Shown piece by piece: positions 28,601 through 35,000 of a stretch of 64,000 nucleotides of DNA. The translations under genes were made by a program, and so were the position numbers. Source of the DNA: Pseudoduganella violacea (GTDB lineage: Bacteria > Pseudomonadota > Gammaproteobacteria > Burkholderiales > Burkholderiaceae_D); the NCBI RefSeq assembly GCF_014191875.1, contig NZ_JACHXD010000012.1, positions 124,001 through 188,000 on the forward strand, given 5' to 3'. The notes under the pieces were generated by a model, which saw only the letters and a program-made list of their open reading frames with translations, had not been told where the DNA came from and did no database searches. Positions within the stretch are counted from its first letter, which is position 1; each line of letters starts with the position of its first letter.

Positions 28601-29043
28601 GCCGCAGGCACTGGCTGGCCGCCGGCGCCGCGCCGCAGGCAGCGGCCAGCGTACCGGCGGCCGAGGCGGAAAGCGATGCGCGGGTCGAAAGCGTGGTGCG
28701 CGCCGCCATCGGCGCGGCCCTGGCCTGCGATCACAGCCTGCTGGAGGCCGATGTGCCGCTGGCCGAGTATGGCGCCGATTCCATGCTCGACGTCTACCTT
28801 GCCAGCAAGCTGGAGGTGGAATTCGGCGTCCGCCTGGCGGTGAGCGATCTATTCCGCCACCGCACGCTGCGGGCGCTGTGCACCCATATCGCCGCCGTGC
28901 TGCGCGACACGCCGGCAGCAGCGCCGGGCGCCGCCGCCGCTGCCACGGCCGCCGGCGGCAACGACGACGGCGATGTCGGCGCGCTGTTATTGCGTTTGCG
29001 GCAAGGCGAGGTCGCCCTGGCCGACGTTCTCAATCTGTTGTGA
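13690..29043 (+). CDS. Trans-AT polyketide synthase A (modules 1-4)
   Basis: A 5117-residue megasynthase starting at ATG 13690, preceded by GAAGAGGAA. Domain order with approximate residues: KS 15-447, KR 815-1010, ACP 1098-1175; KS 1221-1635, DH 1800-2060, KR 2243-2430, inactive ACP 2496-2575, ACP 2575-2660; KS 2708-3135, DH 3315-3560, KR 3776-3960, C-methyltransferase 4060-4370, ACP 4415-4490; KS 4522-4955, ACP 4998-5070. There is no loading domain (no GNAT, adenylation or FkbH) before the first KS, and no AT domain anywhere, so malonate must come from the protein at 10271. The end (LLLRLRQGEVALADVLNLL, about 5098-5117) has the helix pattern of trans-AT docking elements and should pair with the start of protein B, ten bases downstream. 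Single modules are described separately. Confidence 0.96.
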   Translation: MAESGRNKTAASNDIAVIGMACRFPGAQDLAQFWDNLVRGEVSIGEIPAERWDWRTYWGDPQQQPNRCNSRWGGFIGGVDAFDREFFGLSTREVEAMDPQQRLALELAWTCIEDAGIAPSRLAGANVGVFTGIANLDYKELVEERIEEVDAYYATGVAASVLANRISFLFNLRGPSMSVDTACSSSLYALHLACQALLRGDCELAIAGGVSLLLTPRRFLGFAKARMLSPSGAVRTFDDAADGMLRGEGGGLLLLKPLAQAEASGDRILGVIAGSAINHSGKTRSLTYPDSLAQAEVIRAAQAAAGVGAADLSYIEAHGTGTPKGDPIELDGLMQVFAARDGAAPVCHVGSVKPNIGHLEAAAGIAGLAKVLLALQHRQLPPLPHFRQLNSRVDAQRLAASGLRMVERSADWPSRSDAEGRPLPRIAGVSAFGFAGTNAHVVVREAPPRPVPAPAPAREIEVLCLSAKTDAALAQKRADLLAWLERHGQEYALSDICAAALRQREHFSQRQALLAGDLAQLKAALRQPAVELPQDVAPDTPLAAAVALARAYLEDAAPAHAWSGTQPVRHVPLPGYPFAATRCWLPGTAALPADAMPALFYQEAWAAMPLPAATAPQGKVVCFSAGRAQAEAWERAARAQGLSLHGVWPGSPAQALESGQRQVDFDDVAALTRLLDALGGAEDAPLTLWYCAQLETPRTDTSGAAAFAGVLRLLQAAAASKAKLGRLVLAVPASASSLSDAWRGLRFALERARPALAVHVVQAGPQAGIEDWLGWLMREENAAPGVARYAEGRRLASVLAPQAPQPSARPVALRHGGCYLITGGMGGLGQRFAMYLAASYRARVVLVGRSRVDAALTAALARLQLACGGELRYRSADVADRAQLQAVLDETRADWGQLHGVIHAAGVADQRCLTEKSLEEIERILRPKIDGAQALDALLGGQALDFICHFSSLAAVAGDFGAAAYALGNRYLLAHAGHALAAPGRPKVLTLAWPLWREGAMGFASDAERDRYLAATGQRMLETKEGFALFERALGQEANAAVIIAGDVARVNHWLGARGLLAAEGAQPEEAGQPAPVEAAAVRADAALAPARATMPAPDTLGAFLGELLVHAGRVVKVAPEQLGGDSVLADCGFDSIALMDLAQALGTWLHSAIQPGVFFNYPTFGALAAQLLSQHGAAWVAARGAAAPTSAAVSGQTETPAAAAMADTPPAAINDADEQAIAIIGYSGRFPGARDAAAFWRQLRDGDSAVAAATRPWLARSGQRRWLAGVDGLDEFDPQFFDISALEAERMDPRERLLLQEAWHALEDAGCGAEALRRHSIGMFVGAEACEYGAQSADAGSIISGHNGILAARLSYFLDLKGPNISLNTACSSGLVALHQACLSLRAGECGMALAAAVNLMLSPRLYVKMERAGMLAPDGLCRAFDEQAEGIVPGEAVVALVLKPLRQAQRDGDTVHAVIRASGLNYDGRTNGITAPSGLAQAELIAATYRRHAIDAARIAYVVTHGTGTRLGDPVELNALDSAFQQLTERRAFCALTSNKPNSGHTFAVSGLVSVVNLIESMRHDLIPASLNWTRGNAYADWAGSAFFVNQAPRPWPAGQDKWGAVSAFGMSGTNAHVVLQQGPRTPAGAGAGPVLLTVAAKTPAALREMLAKLAEALEQPGWRDADLPDVAHTLLRGRMHFACRQAVVAATLGEAAARLRDAAAAPPATPRPPAFLDGYLDYLGGQYRQAAQGGGAAQTTQLLAALGQAYTEGAPAERLPLPAGRIVRLPGYAFARVRYWRDDAVENGPAATALQALPAASLAAPDSAGFVLHLDGDEAFLRDHVLAGRRILPASAMLELARAAFEAAQPGGDGAIVLRDVSWSAPLAAAGPCQVQLLLAPGQQGMRYRLLGAQGLLHSSGQIARATARPAPADLVQLRQACQHGRLDGAQLYQRFAALGIEYGPSHRGVAEILIGDQRVLARLELAPAQPGFGGKPGIHPGLLDAAFQASFPLTAAAAGGPAAVPFALRDMHIYGPTEERMWAAVAVAGRDAAGQAREFDIDLYGDQGRLCASLRGWCSAPMAALEPAAALDLYRWTWQAREAAASGAAATQIWLAPCFAALAPELAGGAACRVLPVQAAGSAAEAFEDLAAYLLGELRRQLAGTAPAPVRWQLAWPLEQAGQAHGLLGLFKTAALEHPRFSAQLIEAPAALAASELRAMLDGAGSDGLVRYQDGRRLVLRPAPLPPAGPAPQPWMAQGTYALVGGLGGIGRAIAADILAASSQARVVLLGRRPPSPDSAAVLAALDPQGERLRYAQLDAADAGQVSLWTARLVATGERLRGIVHCAGILDDRALLDKQETDFRRVLQSKARALVNLDQATAALPLDFLVCCSSLSGAFGNHGQADYAAANAFLDAYMVQRAARVAAGQAHGLSISVQWPLWEEGGMRMAPALVDAMRARQGLLPLPRQSALEALRQAIALGEPVLMPLYGQRQAMAAWLETAFGVPASAPVAFGREALCREIARLAGVTAAEIDADTALAEYGLDAVALAALARWLAHQPEAGADLAAAVTLQSSAADLLRRAAPDAAAADLGPAQAEQVLRDVLAKALGVPAATLDAHSPFEKFGINSLLVAELNGVLEASFGSLPKTLFFEYQTIGQMAAYFLRRHAARLRQLLGQGAAPALPAAQADVPALVVPSAVPQAAPQAPPRQVAGAAPGERFEVAIVGMAGRYPQAADLDAFWRNLRDGVDSITEIPAERWSLDGFYDPAKAKAGSSYGKWGGFIDGMDEFDPLFFNIAPREAELMDPQERLFLQTAYGAMEHAGYTRATLGGMGEVGVFAGVMYQEYQLHGVQESAQGRPLSIAGSAASVANRVSYHLNLYGPSMSVDTMCSSSLTAIHLACQSLRNGDCQAALAGGVNLSIHPNKYILLSQNRFVSSKGRCESFGEGGDGYVPAEGVGVVLLKPLQRAIADGDQIHGVICGSAINHGGRTHGYTVPHPQRQAAAIARALSVAGVAPQAVSYVEAHGTGTALGDPIEVAGLMQAYGAAPRQTPCALGSVKSNIGHAESAAGVAGLSKILLQFKHGQLAPSLHAQQMNPDLALDPASFVLQRQLAPWPRPQQYREGQVAAGERIAGLSSFGAGGANAHLIVREYLEQGAAGAAGVPAFAPAAWLLSARDEARLRERAAQLLAAIEHGEYAQADVARIAYTLQVGKEGMEQRLAFGAATLDEAQHCLQAFLRREAPPSLHTGKVDARTAAAPADGALSAQLAQQLGAGRLDQVLAAWCAGAAIDWQAFYGADAVLGEQPRRLVLPGYPFARTRYWYAAPAAAQPAPRRFASHWSGGEACLRDHQIGGAPVLPGVAYLHIVSDAWRQARPERPALPLRLERVLWRQPCGIGAEGATLTTTLTDTGTEYEFAVGGADGAVYCSGQVAALEQAAPCIDLDEQRRLCGDAGPAPADCYAFFARHGAAYGPSHRTLERLWTGPERVLARLRGSASGETLDLGLLDGALQAVIALGPLRDAQMEAPFMLASAQLFAPCSQTMWALVTRDAARRVDILLCSEEGEVCVALRGFASRALPGMARQDGATGDLLFAPQWQPCPAAAPAPSPVRLLLAAGATPEQLARLRRDYPQAQLHDCEDGVRAAQLAASLRPDGVLLFAPQPQPDLIACQEQGVLALLQLAKALAQASLTPALTVVTENAAAVSPDETVQPAHAAMLGLAGVLAREHPNWQVRALDVEAGHGWPMDEAFSLPCGAQDGPWAHRAQRWMRRSLGPVHVAAAAPAPYRQHGVYLIVGGAGGVGRELSAHLIRNFQASVVWVGRRELDDTIRQAIEEVAVDGVAPLYFSADAADAAALARVRGAVLERFGALHGVVHSALLLKDQSAAAISAQDFRRVLAAKVDTSVRLAECFGDDGLDFLLFFSSFACFSHVAGQGNYTAGSYFQDAYAHSLASTLKCKVKVINWGYWGHTGIVSTPAHRSHMASLGIGSIGVPAAMAALDALLGAAPSQLALINLQRADALAAFRLAPPRMLDARPQPPAGAALAHGVPAPQALAAARAAGGLQREEWQTVLLGLLRHTLQQLERDGADIVPRHERWLAEALVMLAGHEPVARDAQSLWRDWERAGAACAGRSDLQAQYRLVDTMLRALPAILSGKQQATSVMFPGGGFALVDGVYRDNAVADLFNHSLAALVCARWRELGQGAGLRILEVGAGTGGTTGGVLAALREHAVPLAEYCFTDVSQAFLAQARQRFGEQGLNYRLFDVTRAPQAQGLAPASYDLVLATNVLHATPDIAMALRHCKAVLAAGGLLLINEISDKSLFTHLTFGLLDGWWQYADEALRIPGSPALSAAGWNTVLRMEGFQRIGFPLAAAHNLGQQLIVAQSDGLWPSPGAEAEAPAPALPSAPQPAVVAAAASSAAPAVRAGGAALATLIAQQLARTLKVPADLIGNSETFSDYGMDSINGMEFAEQLQNTLGMTVDITSVFEHSSVDALAAYLAPRLPALPEEPAAQAAPPASAAPSAPAPLASSNDAADGVAIIGLSCQFAGGDGLDALWAALEQGRDCSRVATAQWLRTRDGAPDAGTGQRYRAGFMDGADQFAAEFFRISPMEAAQIDPQQRLLLTHAWRALQDSGVDAAALAAARTGVFVAAGAHEYAEPGQLPPDSPFAMTALAPALVPNRISYCLDLAGPSEYHDTACSSSLVALHRAVQSLQRGECGLAVVGAVNLLLSDARFHGFEQMGFLSRQGRARSFDASADGFVRSEGVAAAVLKPLRQALADGDAIYGVIKGSAVGHGGRGMALTAPHGAGIGAAMRQAYTAAGVDPRTVSYIEAHGVATPVADAIEVHALRDAYQALCADTPSPLAGPARCLIGSAKPVLGHAELASGMLALCKVLLAMRQRVLPGVPGLQTLHSGIALHGTPLAISGADRAWSVLHDTAGRPLPRRASISSFGFGGVNAHLVLEEAPPHAPAAAGARRAPPTLSSRRHWLAAGAAPQAAASVPAAEAESDARVESVVRAAIGAALACDHSLLEADVPLAEYGADSMLDVYLASKLEVEFGVRLAVSDLFRHRTLRALCTHIAAVLRDTPAAAPGAAAAATAAGGNDDGDVGALLLRLRQGEVALADVLNLL
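13732..17230 (+). other. Module 1: KS-KR-ACP
   Basis: The KS triad is complete (Cys183 in DTACSSS, His318 in EAHGTGT, His358 in KPNIGH), so it condenses even though it is the first domain of the line. The KR (LITGGMGGLG; Tyr965 and Asn969 in AAYALGN) belongs to the subtype with DFG before the Tyr instead of the usual GQ. The ACP Ser is Ser1136 (FDSIAL). The expected product is a beta-hydroxyacyl unit built on an acyl starter that must be delivered in trans. Confidence 0.88.
17350..21675 (+). other. Module 2: KS-DH-KR-ACP(inactive)-ACP
   Basis: The KS is intact (Cys1372 in NTACSSG, His1507 in THGTGT, His1547 in PNSGH). The DH has HVLAGRRILP (His1827) and LLDAAFQ (Asp1988). The KR has Tyr2391 in GQADYAAAN. 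Two carrier domains follow: the first reads GLDAVAL (Ala2531 where Ser is needed) and the second FGINSLLV with Ser2614. An enoyl unit is expected. Confidence 0.88.
21180..21415 (+). other. Inactive ACP-like domain in module 2 (Ser to Ala)
   Basis: The three-helix carrier pattern is clear (LCREIARLAGVTAAEIDADT, ALAEYGLDAVALAALARWLA), but codon 21280-21282 is GCG, so the phosphopantetheine attachment site is Ala2531. A normal ACP follows within about 80 residues. Confidence 0.8.
21810..27170 (+). other. Module 3: KS-DH-KR-MT-ACP
   Basis: The KS is intact (Cys2876 in DTMCSSS, EAHGTGT, KSNIGH). The DH has HQIGGAPVLP (His3336) and LLDGALQ (Asp3493). The KR has VGGAGGVG and Tyr3923, but in GNYTAGSYF the usual YxxxN Asn is Ser, a variant common in KR domains that precede methyltransferases. 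The SAM-dependent C-methyltransferase shows ILEVGAGTGGTT near residue 4196 and LATNVLHATPDI. The ACP Ser is Ser4448 (GMDSING). The expected unit is alpha-methyl enoyl. Confidence 0.87.
27250..28910 (+). other. Module 4: degenerate KS-ACP before the NRPS module
   Basis: The KS keeps Cys4685 (DTACSSS) and His4820, but the HGTGT block reads HGVATPVADAIE and KxNxGH has become AKPVLGH. It is therefore likely weak or non-elongating, passing the chain to the ACP (Ser5031 in GADSML) for the condensation domain of protein B. No reductive domain is present. If the KS does elongate, a beta-keto unit would result. Confidence 0.7.
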
Positions 29044-29053
29044 TGAGCCATTC

Positions 29054-32000
29054 ATGAAAAAAGAAGACATCCTCATCTTGTTCCAGCAGCAAAAACTGTC
29101 CCTGGACAGCGCGCGCCTGGCGCTGGAGCGCGCCCGGCAGGCGCGCCCGCTGCCGCTGTCGGCGATGCAGCGCGATATCTGGGCCCTGCAGCAGGGCGCG
29201 CCCGGCAATACCGCCTACCAGGTGCCGCTCGTGCTGCGGCTGCGGCGCGCCCTCGATATGCCGGCGCTGGAAGCGGCCTGCCTTGACCTGGCGCTGCGCT
29301 TCCCTATCCTGGGCAGCACCTTCCGCGCAGCCGAGGGTCAGCCCTGGCGCCATGAGTACAGCGCAGCCGCGCCGGTGATCGCGGCGCAGGCCAGCGGCCC
29401 GTTGTCCGACGCCGCGCTGGTCCAGGTCTTGCGGGACTTGAAAGCGGCGCCGCTGGATCTGGCGGCCGGCGCGCCCTGGCGGCTGCATGTGCTGCAACTG
29501 GCGCCGGACGAGCATATCCTGATGCTGGTGGTGCACCATATCGTCTACGATGGCGCCTCCACCTTGCCGCTGGCTGCCACGCTGCTCGATTACCATGAGC
29601 AACGCCGCCGCGGCGAGCTGCCGCTGTGCGTGCCGGACCATGCCGGCTTCGAGGAGTATGTGGCGGCCGAGCGCAGCTGGATGGACAGCGCCGCCGCCGC
29701 GCAGGCGCTGGCGTACTGGCAGCGGCAGCTGGACGGCGAATTGCCGATCCTGGAGCTGCCCTGCGACGCGCCGCGTCCGGCGGTACGCTCCAGCGAAGGC
29801 GCCGTCGTCAGCGCCCGTCTGGACGATGGCGTCGCCGCCGCGCTGGCCGCCGCCGCCGCCGGCGCCGGCGTCAACCGCTCGGTGCTGTTCCTGGCCGCCT
29901 TCCAGCTCATGCTCGTCAGGTATAGCGGCCAGCAGGATCTGGTGCTGGGCCTGCCGATGTCGAACCGCGCCCCGCAGCAGCACGGCGCGGTCGGCAATTT
30001 CATCAATATGGTGCCGTTGCGTGGCGCCCCGCGCCCGGACGAGATCGGCGCCGACTACCTGCGCCGCCTGCAACAGGACATGAATCTGGCGCGCGACCAT
30101 GCGCGCTATCCGTTGGCAGCGCTGGTGCGCCACCTGAACGTGCCGCGCAGCGCCAGTGTCGCGCCGGTGTTCCAGGCCGTTTTCTCGTACCAGAATTTTG
30201 CCCGCCAGGGCGAGGAGGCGGCCTTCGGCGCGCGCCACCAGGCGCAGTTCCTGAATATCGTGCACCAGGAAGGGGAGGCCGATATCGGCCTGGAAGTGTT
30301 CGAGCGCGAGGACGCTTGCCGCGTCAATCTGAAATACAGCAGCGTGCTGTTCCAGGCGGCGACGGCGGACCGCATGCTGCAGCACTTCCTGCACCTGCTG
30401 GCGCAACTGGCGGCCGAACCGCAGCGTCCGATGGGCGATTGCGACATGCTGCTGCCGGCCGAGCGGGCGCTGATGCTGGGCGCCTGGAACGACACGGCCG
30501 CCGCCTGTCCCGAGCAGCCCTTGGCCGTGCTGTTCGAACAGCAGGCCGCGCGCCAGCCCGATGCCCCGGCCGTCACGGCGCAGGGAGAAACGCTGAGCTA
30601 TGCGCAGCTGAGCCAGCGCAGCAGCGCCCTGGCCAGCCGGCTGGCCGGCGGCGCGGGCCGCTTGGTCGGCGTCTGCATGGAGCGCAGCACCGACCTGCTG
30701 GTTGCGCTGCTGGGCGTGATGAAGGCGGGAGCGGCGTATGTGCCGATCGACCCGTCCTATCCGGCCGAGCGCATGCGCGCCATCGCCATGGATAGCGGCG
30801 CCGCCTGCTTCCTGGCGGATGCGGCTTCGCTGCCGGCCTTGCGCGCCGCCGCCGGCGCCTCGGCGCAACTGCTCGACATCGCCGATCTGGGCCTGGACCG
30901 GCCGGCGCCGGCACCGGCCGTGGCGCCGCATGCTCTGGCTTATGTGATTTACACCTCGGGCACCACCGGCAAGCCGAAAGGGGTGATGGTACCGCAGCGC
31001 GCCCTGGTCAACCTGCTGGCGTCCATGGCGCGCCAGCCCGGCATGGCGGCGGGCCAGCGCATGCTGGCCCTGGCCACGTTTGCCTTCGACATGTCGATAC
31101 CAGAACTGTTCCTGCCGCTGCTGACGGGCGGCCACTGCATCCTGGCCGAAGCGCAAGCCGCGCGCGATCCGCAGCGCCTGATGGCGGCGCTGGAAAGGCA
31201 CCAGCCGCACCTGATGCAGGCCACGCCCACCACCTGCGCCATGCTGTTCGAGGCCGGCTGGCGCAATCCGCAAGGCACCATGATCCTGTGCGGCGCCGAG
31301 GCGCTGACCGAGCGCGTGCGCCAGCAATTGATCGACAGCGGCAGCGTGGCATGGAATATGTACGGTCCCACCGAGACCACCGTCTGGTCCACCATGGCGC
31401 CGATCGGCGCCGGCTTGCCGATCACGCTCGGCCGTCCGCTGGCCAATACCCAGGTGTATATCGTCGACGAGCGCATGCGCCTGGTGCCGCCCGGCCTGGA
31501 TGGGGAGCTGTGCATCGCCGGCGCCGGCGTCACGGCCGGCTACCTGGGCCAGCCGGAGCTGAGCGCGGGCCGTTTCGTGGACGACCCCTTCGCCGGCGCC
31601 GGCAAGCTGTATCGCACCGGCGATATCGCGCGCTGGCTGCCCGACGGCCAGATCGCCTTTGTCGGCCGCAACGACTACCAGGTCAAGCTGCGCGGCTACC
31701 GCATCGAGCTGGAGGAGGTGGAAAACCGGCTGAAGGCGCATGCCGACGTGGAAGACGCGCTGGTGGTCGTCAACCAGCAGGGGAAACTGCGGCGCCTGGT
31801 GGCGTATATCGTGCCGCGCCGCGCGGTGGAACCGGCGCGGCTGCGCGCCTGGCTGCTGGCGGCGTTGCCGGCCTACGCGGTGCCCTCCCTGTATGTGGAC
31901 CTGGCCGCGATACCGCTCAACAGCAACGGCAAGGCCGACCGCAAGGCGCTGATGGCTTTGCCGGTGGCGCTGGAGGCGCCGGCGCCGGTGGCCGACGGCA

Positions 32001-35000
32001 TCGAAGCGGAGGTGCTGGCGATCTGGCGCCGCGTCCTGAAGCTGGACGGCATCGGCGCCGAACATGGTTTCTTCGATGTCGGCGGCGATTCGCTGGTCGC
32101 GGTGGAGCTGGCGGCGGCCATCAGCGAAGGCATGGGCCTGCCGTTTTCCGTGACCCGCCTGTTCCAGTATGCCTGCGTGCGCGACATCGCCCAGTACGTG
32201 GCGCAGCAGCGCGCCCAGGCCGGCGTTGCCGCCGCCGGGCCGGCGCAGCAGGCGGCGCGCCCGGCGCCGGAGGCCGATGGGCTGGCCATCATCGGCATGT
32301 CGCTGCAAGTGCCGGGCGCCGACAGCGCCGCCGCCTTCTGGTCCAATCTGGCCGCCGGGGTGGAAAGCGTGGAACGCCTGGAGCGCGAGCAGCTGGCGGC
32401 CCTGGGCTTGCCGGCGCCCCTGCTGCAGCATGAGCGCATGGTCGGCGTACGCGCCCCGGTCGCGCACAAGCACAGTTTCGACGCCGAATTCTTCGGCATC
32501 TCCGCGCGCGACGCGCGCCTGATGGACCCGCAGTTCCGGCGCCTGCTGCAGCATGCCTGGCTGGCGGTGGAGGACGCCGGCTACGTGCCGGCGGCGCTGC
32601 GCGACGCGGCGGTGTTCGTGTCGGCCAGCCACAGCGAACACGGGGCGCTGGCCGCGGCCGCGCACGGCGGCGAGCATGCGGCCCTGGACGACGAGGGCGA
32701 TTACGTGCGCTGGATCCTGTCCCAGGGCGGCAGTATCCCGACCATGATCTCGCACAAGCTGGGATTGACCGGTCCCAGCCTGTATGTGCACAGCAACTGC
32801 TCTTCGTCGCTGTCCGCGCTGTACGCCGCCTGGCACAGCATCCGCAGCGGCGAGGCGCGCCATGCGCTGGTGGCCGCCGCCACCCTGTATGCGCAGGAGC
32901 GGGTCGGCTACGTGCACCAGCGCGGCCTGAATTTTTCCAGCGACGGCAAGCTGAAGGCCTTCGACCAGGACGCCGACGGCATGGTGCCGGGCGAGGGCGT
33001 GGTGGTGCTGCTGGTGAAACGGCTGGCCGACGCCATCGCCGACGATGACCACATCTACGCCGCCATCCGCGGCGTGGCCCTGAACAACGACGGCGCCGAC
33101 AAGGCCGGCTATTACGCGCCCAGCGTCGGCGGCCAGAGCGCGGTGATCGAGGGCTTGCTGCGTTCCACCGCGACCGACCCGAACTCGGTGGTGTACGTCG
33201 AGGCGCATGGCACGGGCACCCGCATCGGCGACCCGATCGAAGTGGCGGCGCTGACGGCGGCCTACCAGCGGCTCGGCGCGGGCCAGAACTATTGCGGCCT
33301 GGGCTCGGTGAAGTCGAACCTCGGCCATCTGGACACGGCGGCCGGACTGGCCGGGCTGGCCAAGGTGGCGTTGAGCCTGTACCACGGCAGCCTGCCGCCG
33401 ACGCTGCACTTCCGCCAGGCCAATCCGGCGCTGGAGCTGGCCGGTTCGCCGTTCTACATCGCCGAGCGGCTGACGCCGATCGCCGGCGCCGGCGGCCCGG
33501 TACGCGCGGCCGTCAGCGCCTTCGGTGTGGGCGGCACCAACGGCCATGCGCTGCTGGAGCAGCGGCGCCGCGCTGCGGTGCCGGCGCCGCTTGGCGCGGC
33601 CAGCCATATCGTGCCGCTGTCGGCCAAGTCGGCGCAGCGCCTACTGGCCCAGGTGAGCCAGCTGGAAAGCTGGCTGGCGACGCCGGCGGGACAGGGCGCG
33701 GCGCTGGCCGATATCGCCGCCACCTTGCAGCGCGGACGGGTGGCGATGGCGCGGCGGGTGGCCCTGGTGGCGCATTCCCACGCCGACCTGGCGGCGCAGC
33801 TGGCCGCCCTGGCCGGCGGCGGCCTGGCCGCGCGCGCCGCGCCGGAAGACGCCGAGCAGGGCAGCCTGGCCTGGACCGCCTGGGAATGGGAAAGCGGCCG
33901 CCTGAGCGACTGGCAGACATTGCCGGCGGCCGGCCAGCGTATCAGCCTGCCCGGCTATCCGTTCGAAAATGTCGACTATCCGCCACCGCGCCGCGCCCTG
34001 GCCGCCGCGCGCCTGCACCCCCTGCTGCATGAAAACATCTCCACCGTGCAGCAAACGGCGTTCCGCAGCCGTTTCGACGGCAGCGAGCCATTCCTGCGCG
34101 ACCACGTCCTGCATGGGCAGCGCGTGCTGCCGGGCGCCGCCTACCTGGAAATGGTGCGCGAGGCGGCCAGCCGCGCCGTTGCCGCCACAGGCCAGGAGGT
34201 CAGCCTGCGCAATGTGGTCTGGCTGCGGCCATTGGCCGTGACGCAGGCCAGCGTGGACGTGAAGCTCGCTTTCAAGCGCCTGGTCGACGGCGCGCTGGCG
34301 TTCACGGTCAGCGCGCTGGCCGATGGGGCGCCGTATTGCCAAGGCCAGATCGCCGTCGCCGCGCCGGCAGCGGCGGCGGCGGCGCTGGATCTGGCGCATT
34401 TGCGCGCACGCTGCCAGACGCCGCGGCTCGACGCGCAGTCCTGCTACCGGCGCTATGCGCAGTTGGGCCTGCGCTACGGCGCGGCCCATCGCGGCGTGCG
34501 CCAGGTGTGGGGCGATGGCGATGAACTGCTGGCGCAACTGGAGCTGCCGGTCCTCGATCCCGGCTGCATGCTCGATCCCGGCATGCTCGATTCGGCCTTC
34601 CAGGCCACCATCGCGATCCATGACGGCAGCGCTGCGCAGCAGGCGGCCGTGCCGTTCGCCCTGGAAGCCTTGCATGTCCATCGCGCCTGCGCCCCGCGCA
34701 TGTGGGCGCATATCCGCTTCGGCCCCATACCGGCCGCCGCCGGCGCCTTCCGCAAGATCGACATCGATCTGTACGACGATGAAGGACGCCTGTGCGCCGC
34801 CGTGCGCCAACTGGCGGCGCGCCAGCTGGCCGTGCTGCCGGCGGCGCCCGATGCTCCGGTCCTGGAGGACGAAGCCACGCTGCTGGTGGCGCAAGCGCGC
34901 TGGGCGCCGCTGGCCGTGGCGCCGCAGCCGGCGCCGCTGGCCGTCCACCGCCACGTGATCCTGGCCGGAATGACGGCGGCGCGCGCGCAGCGTCTGGAAA

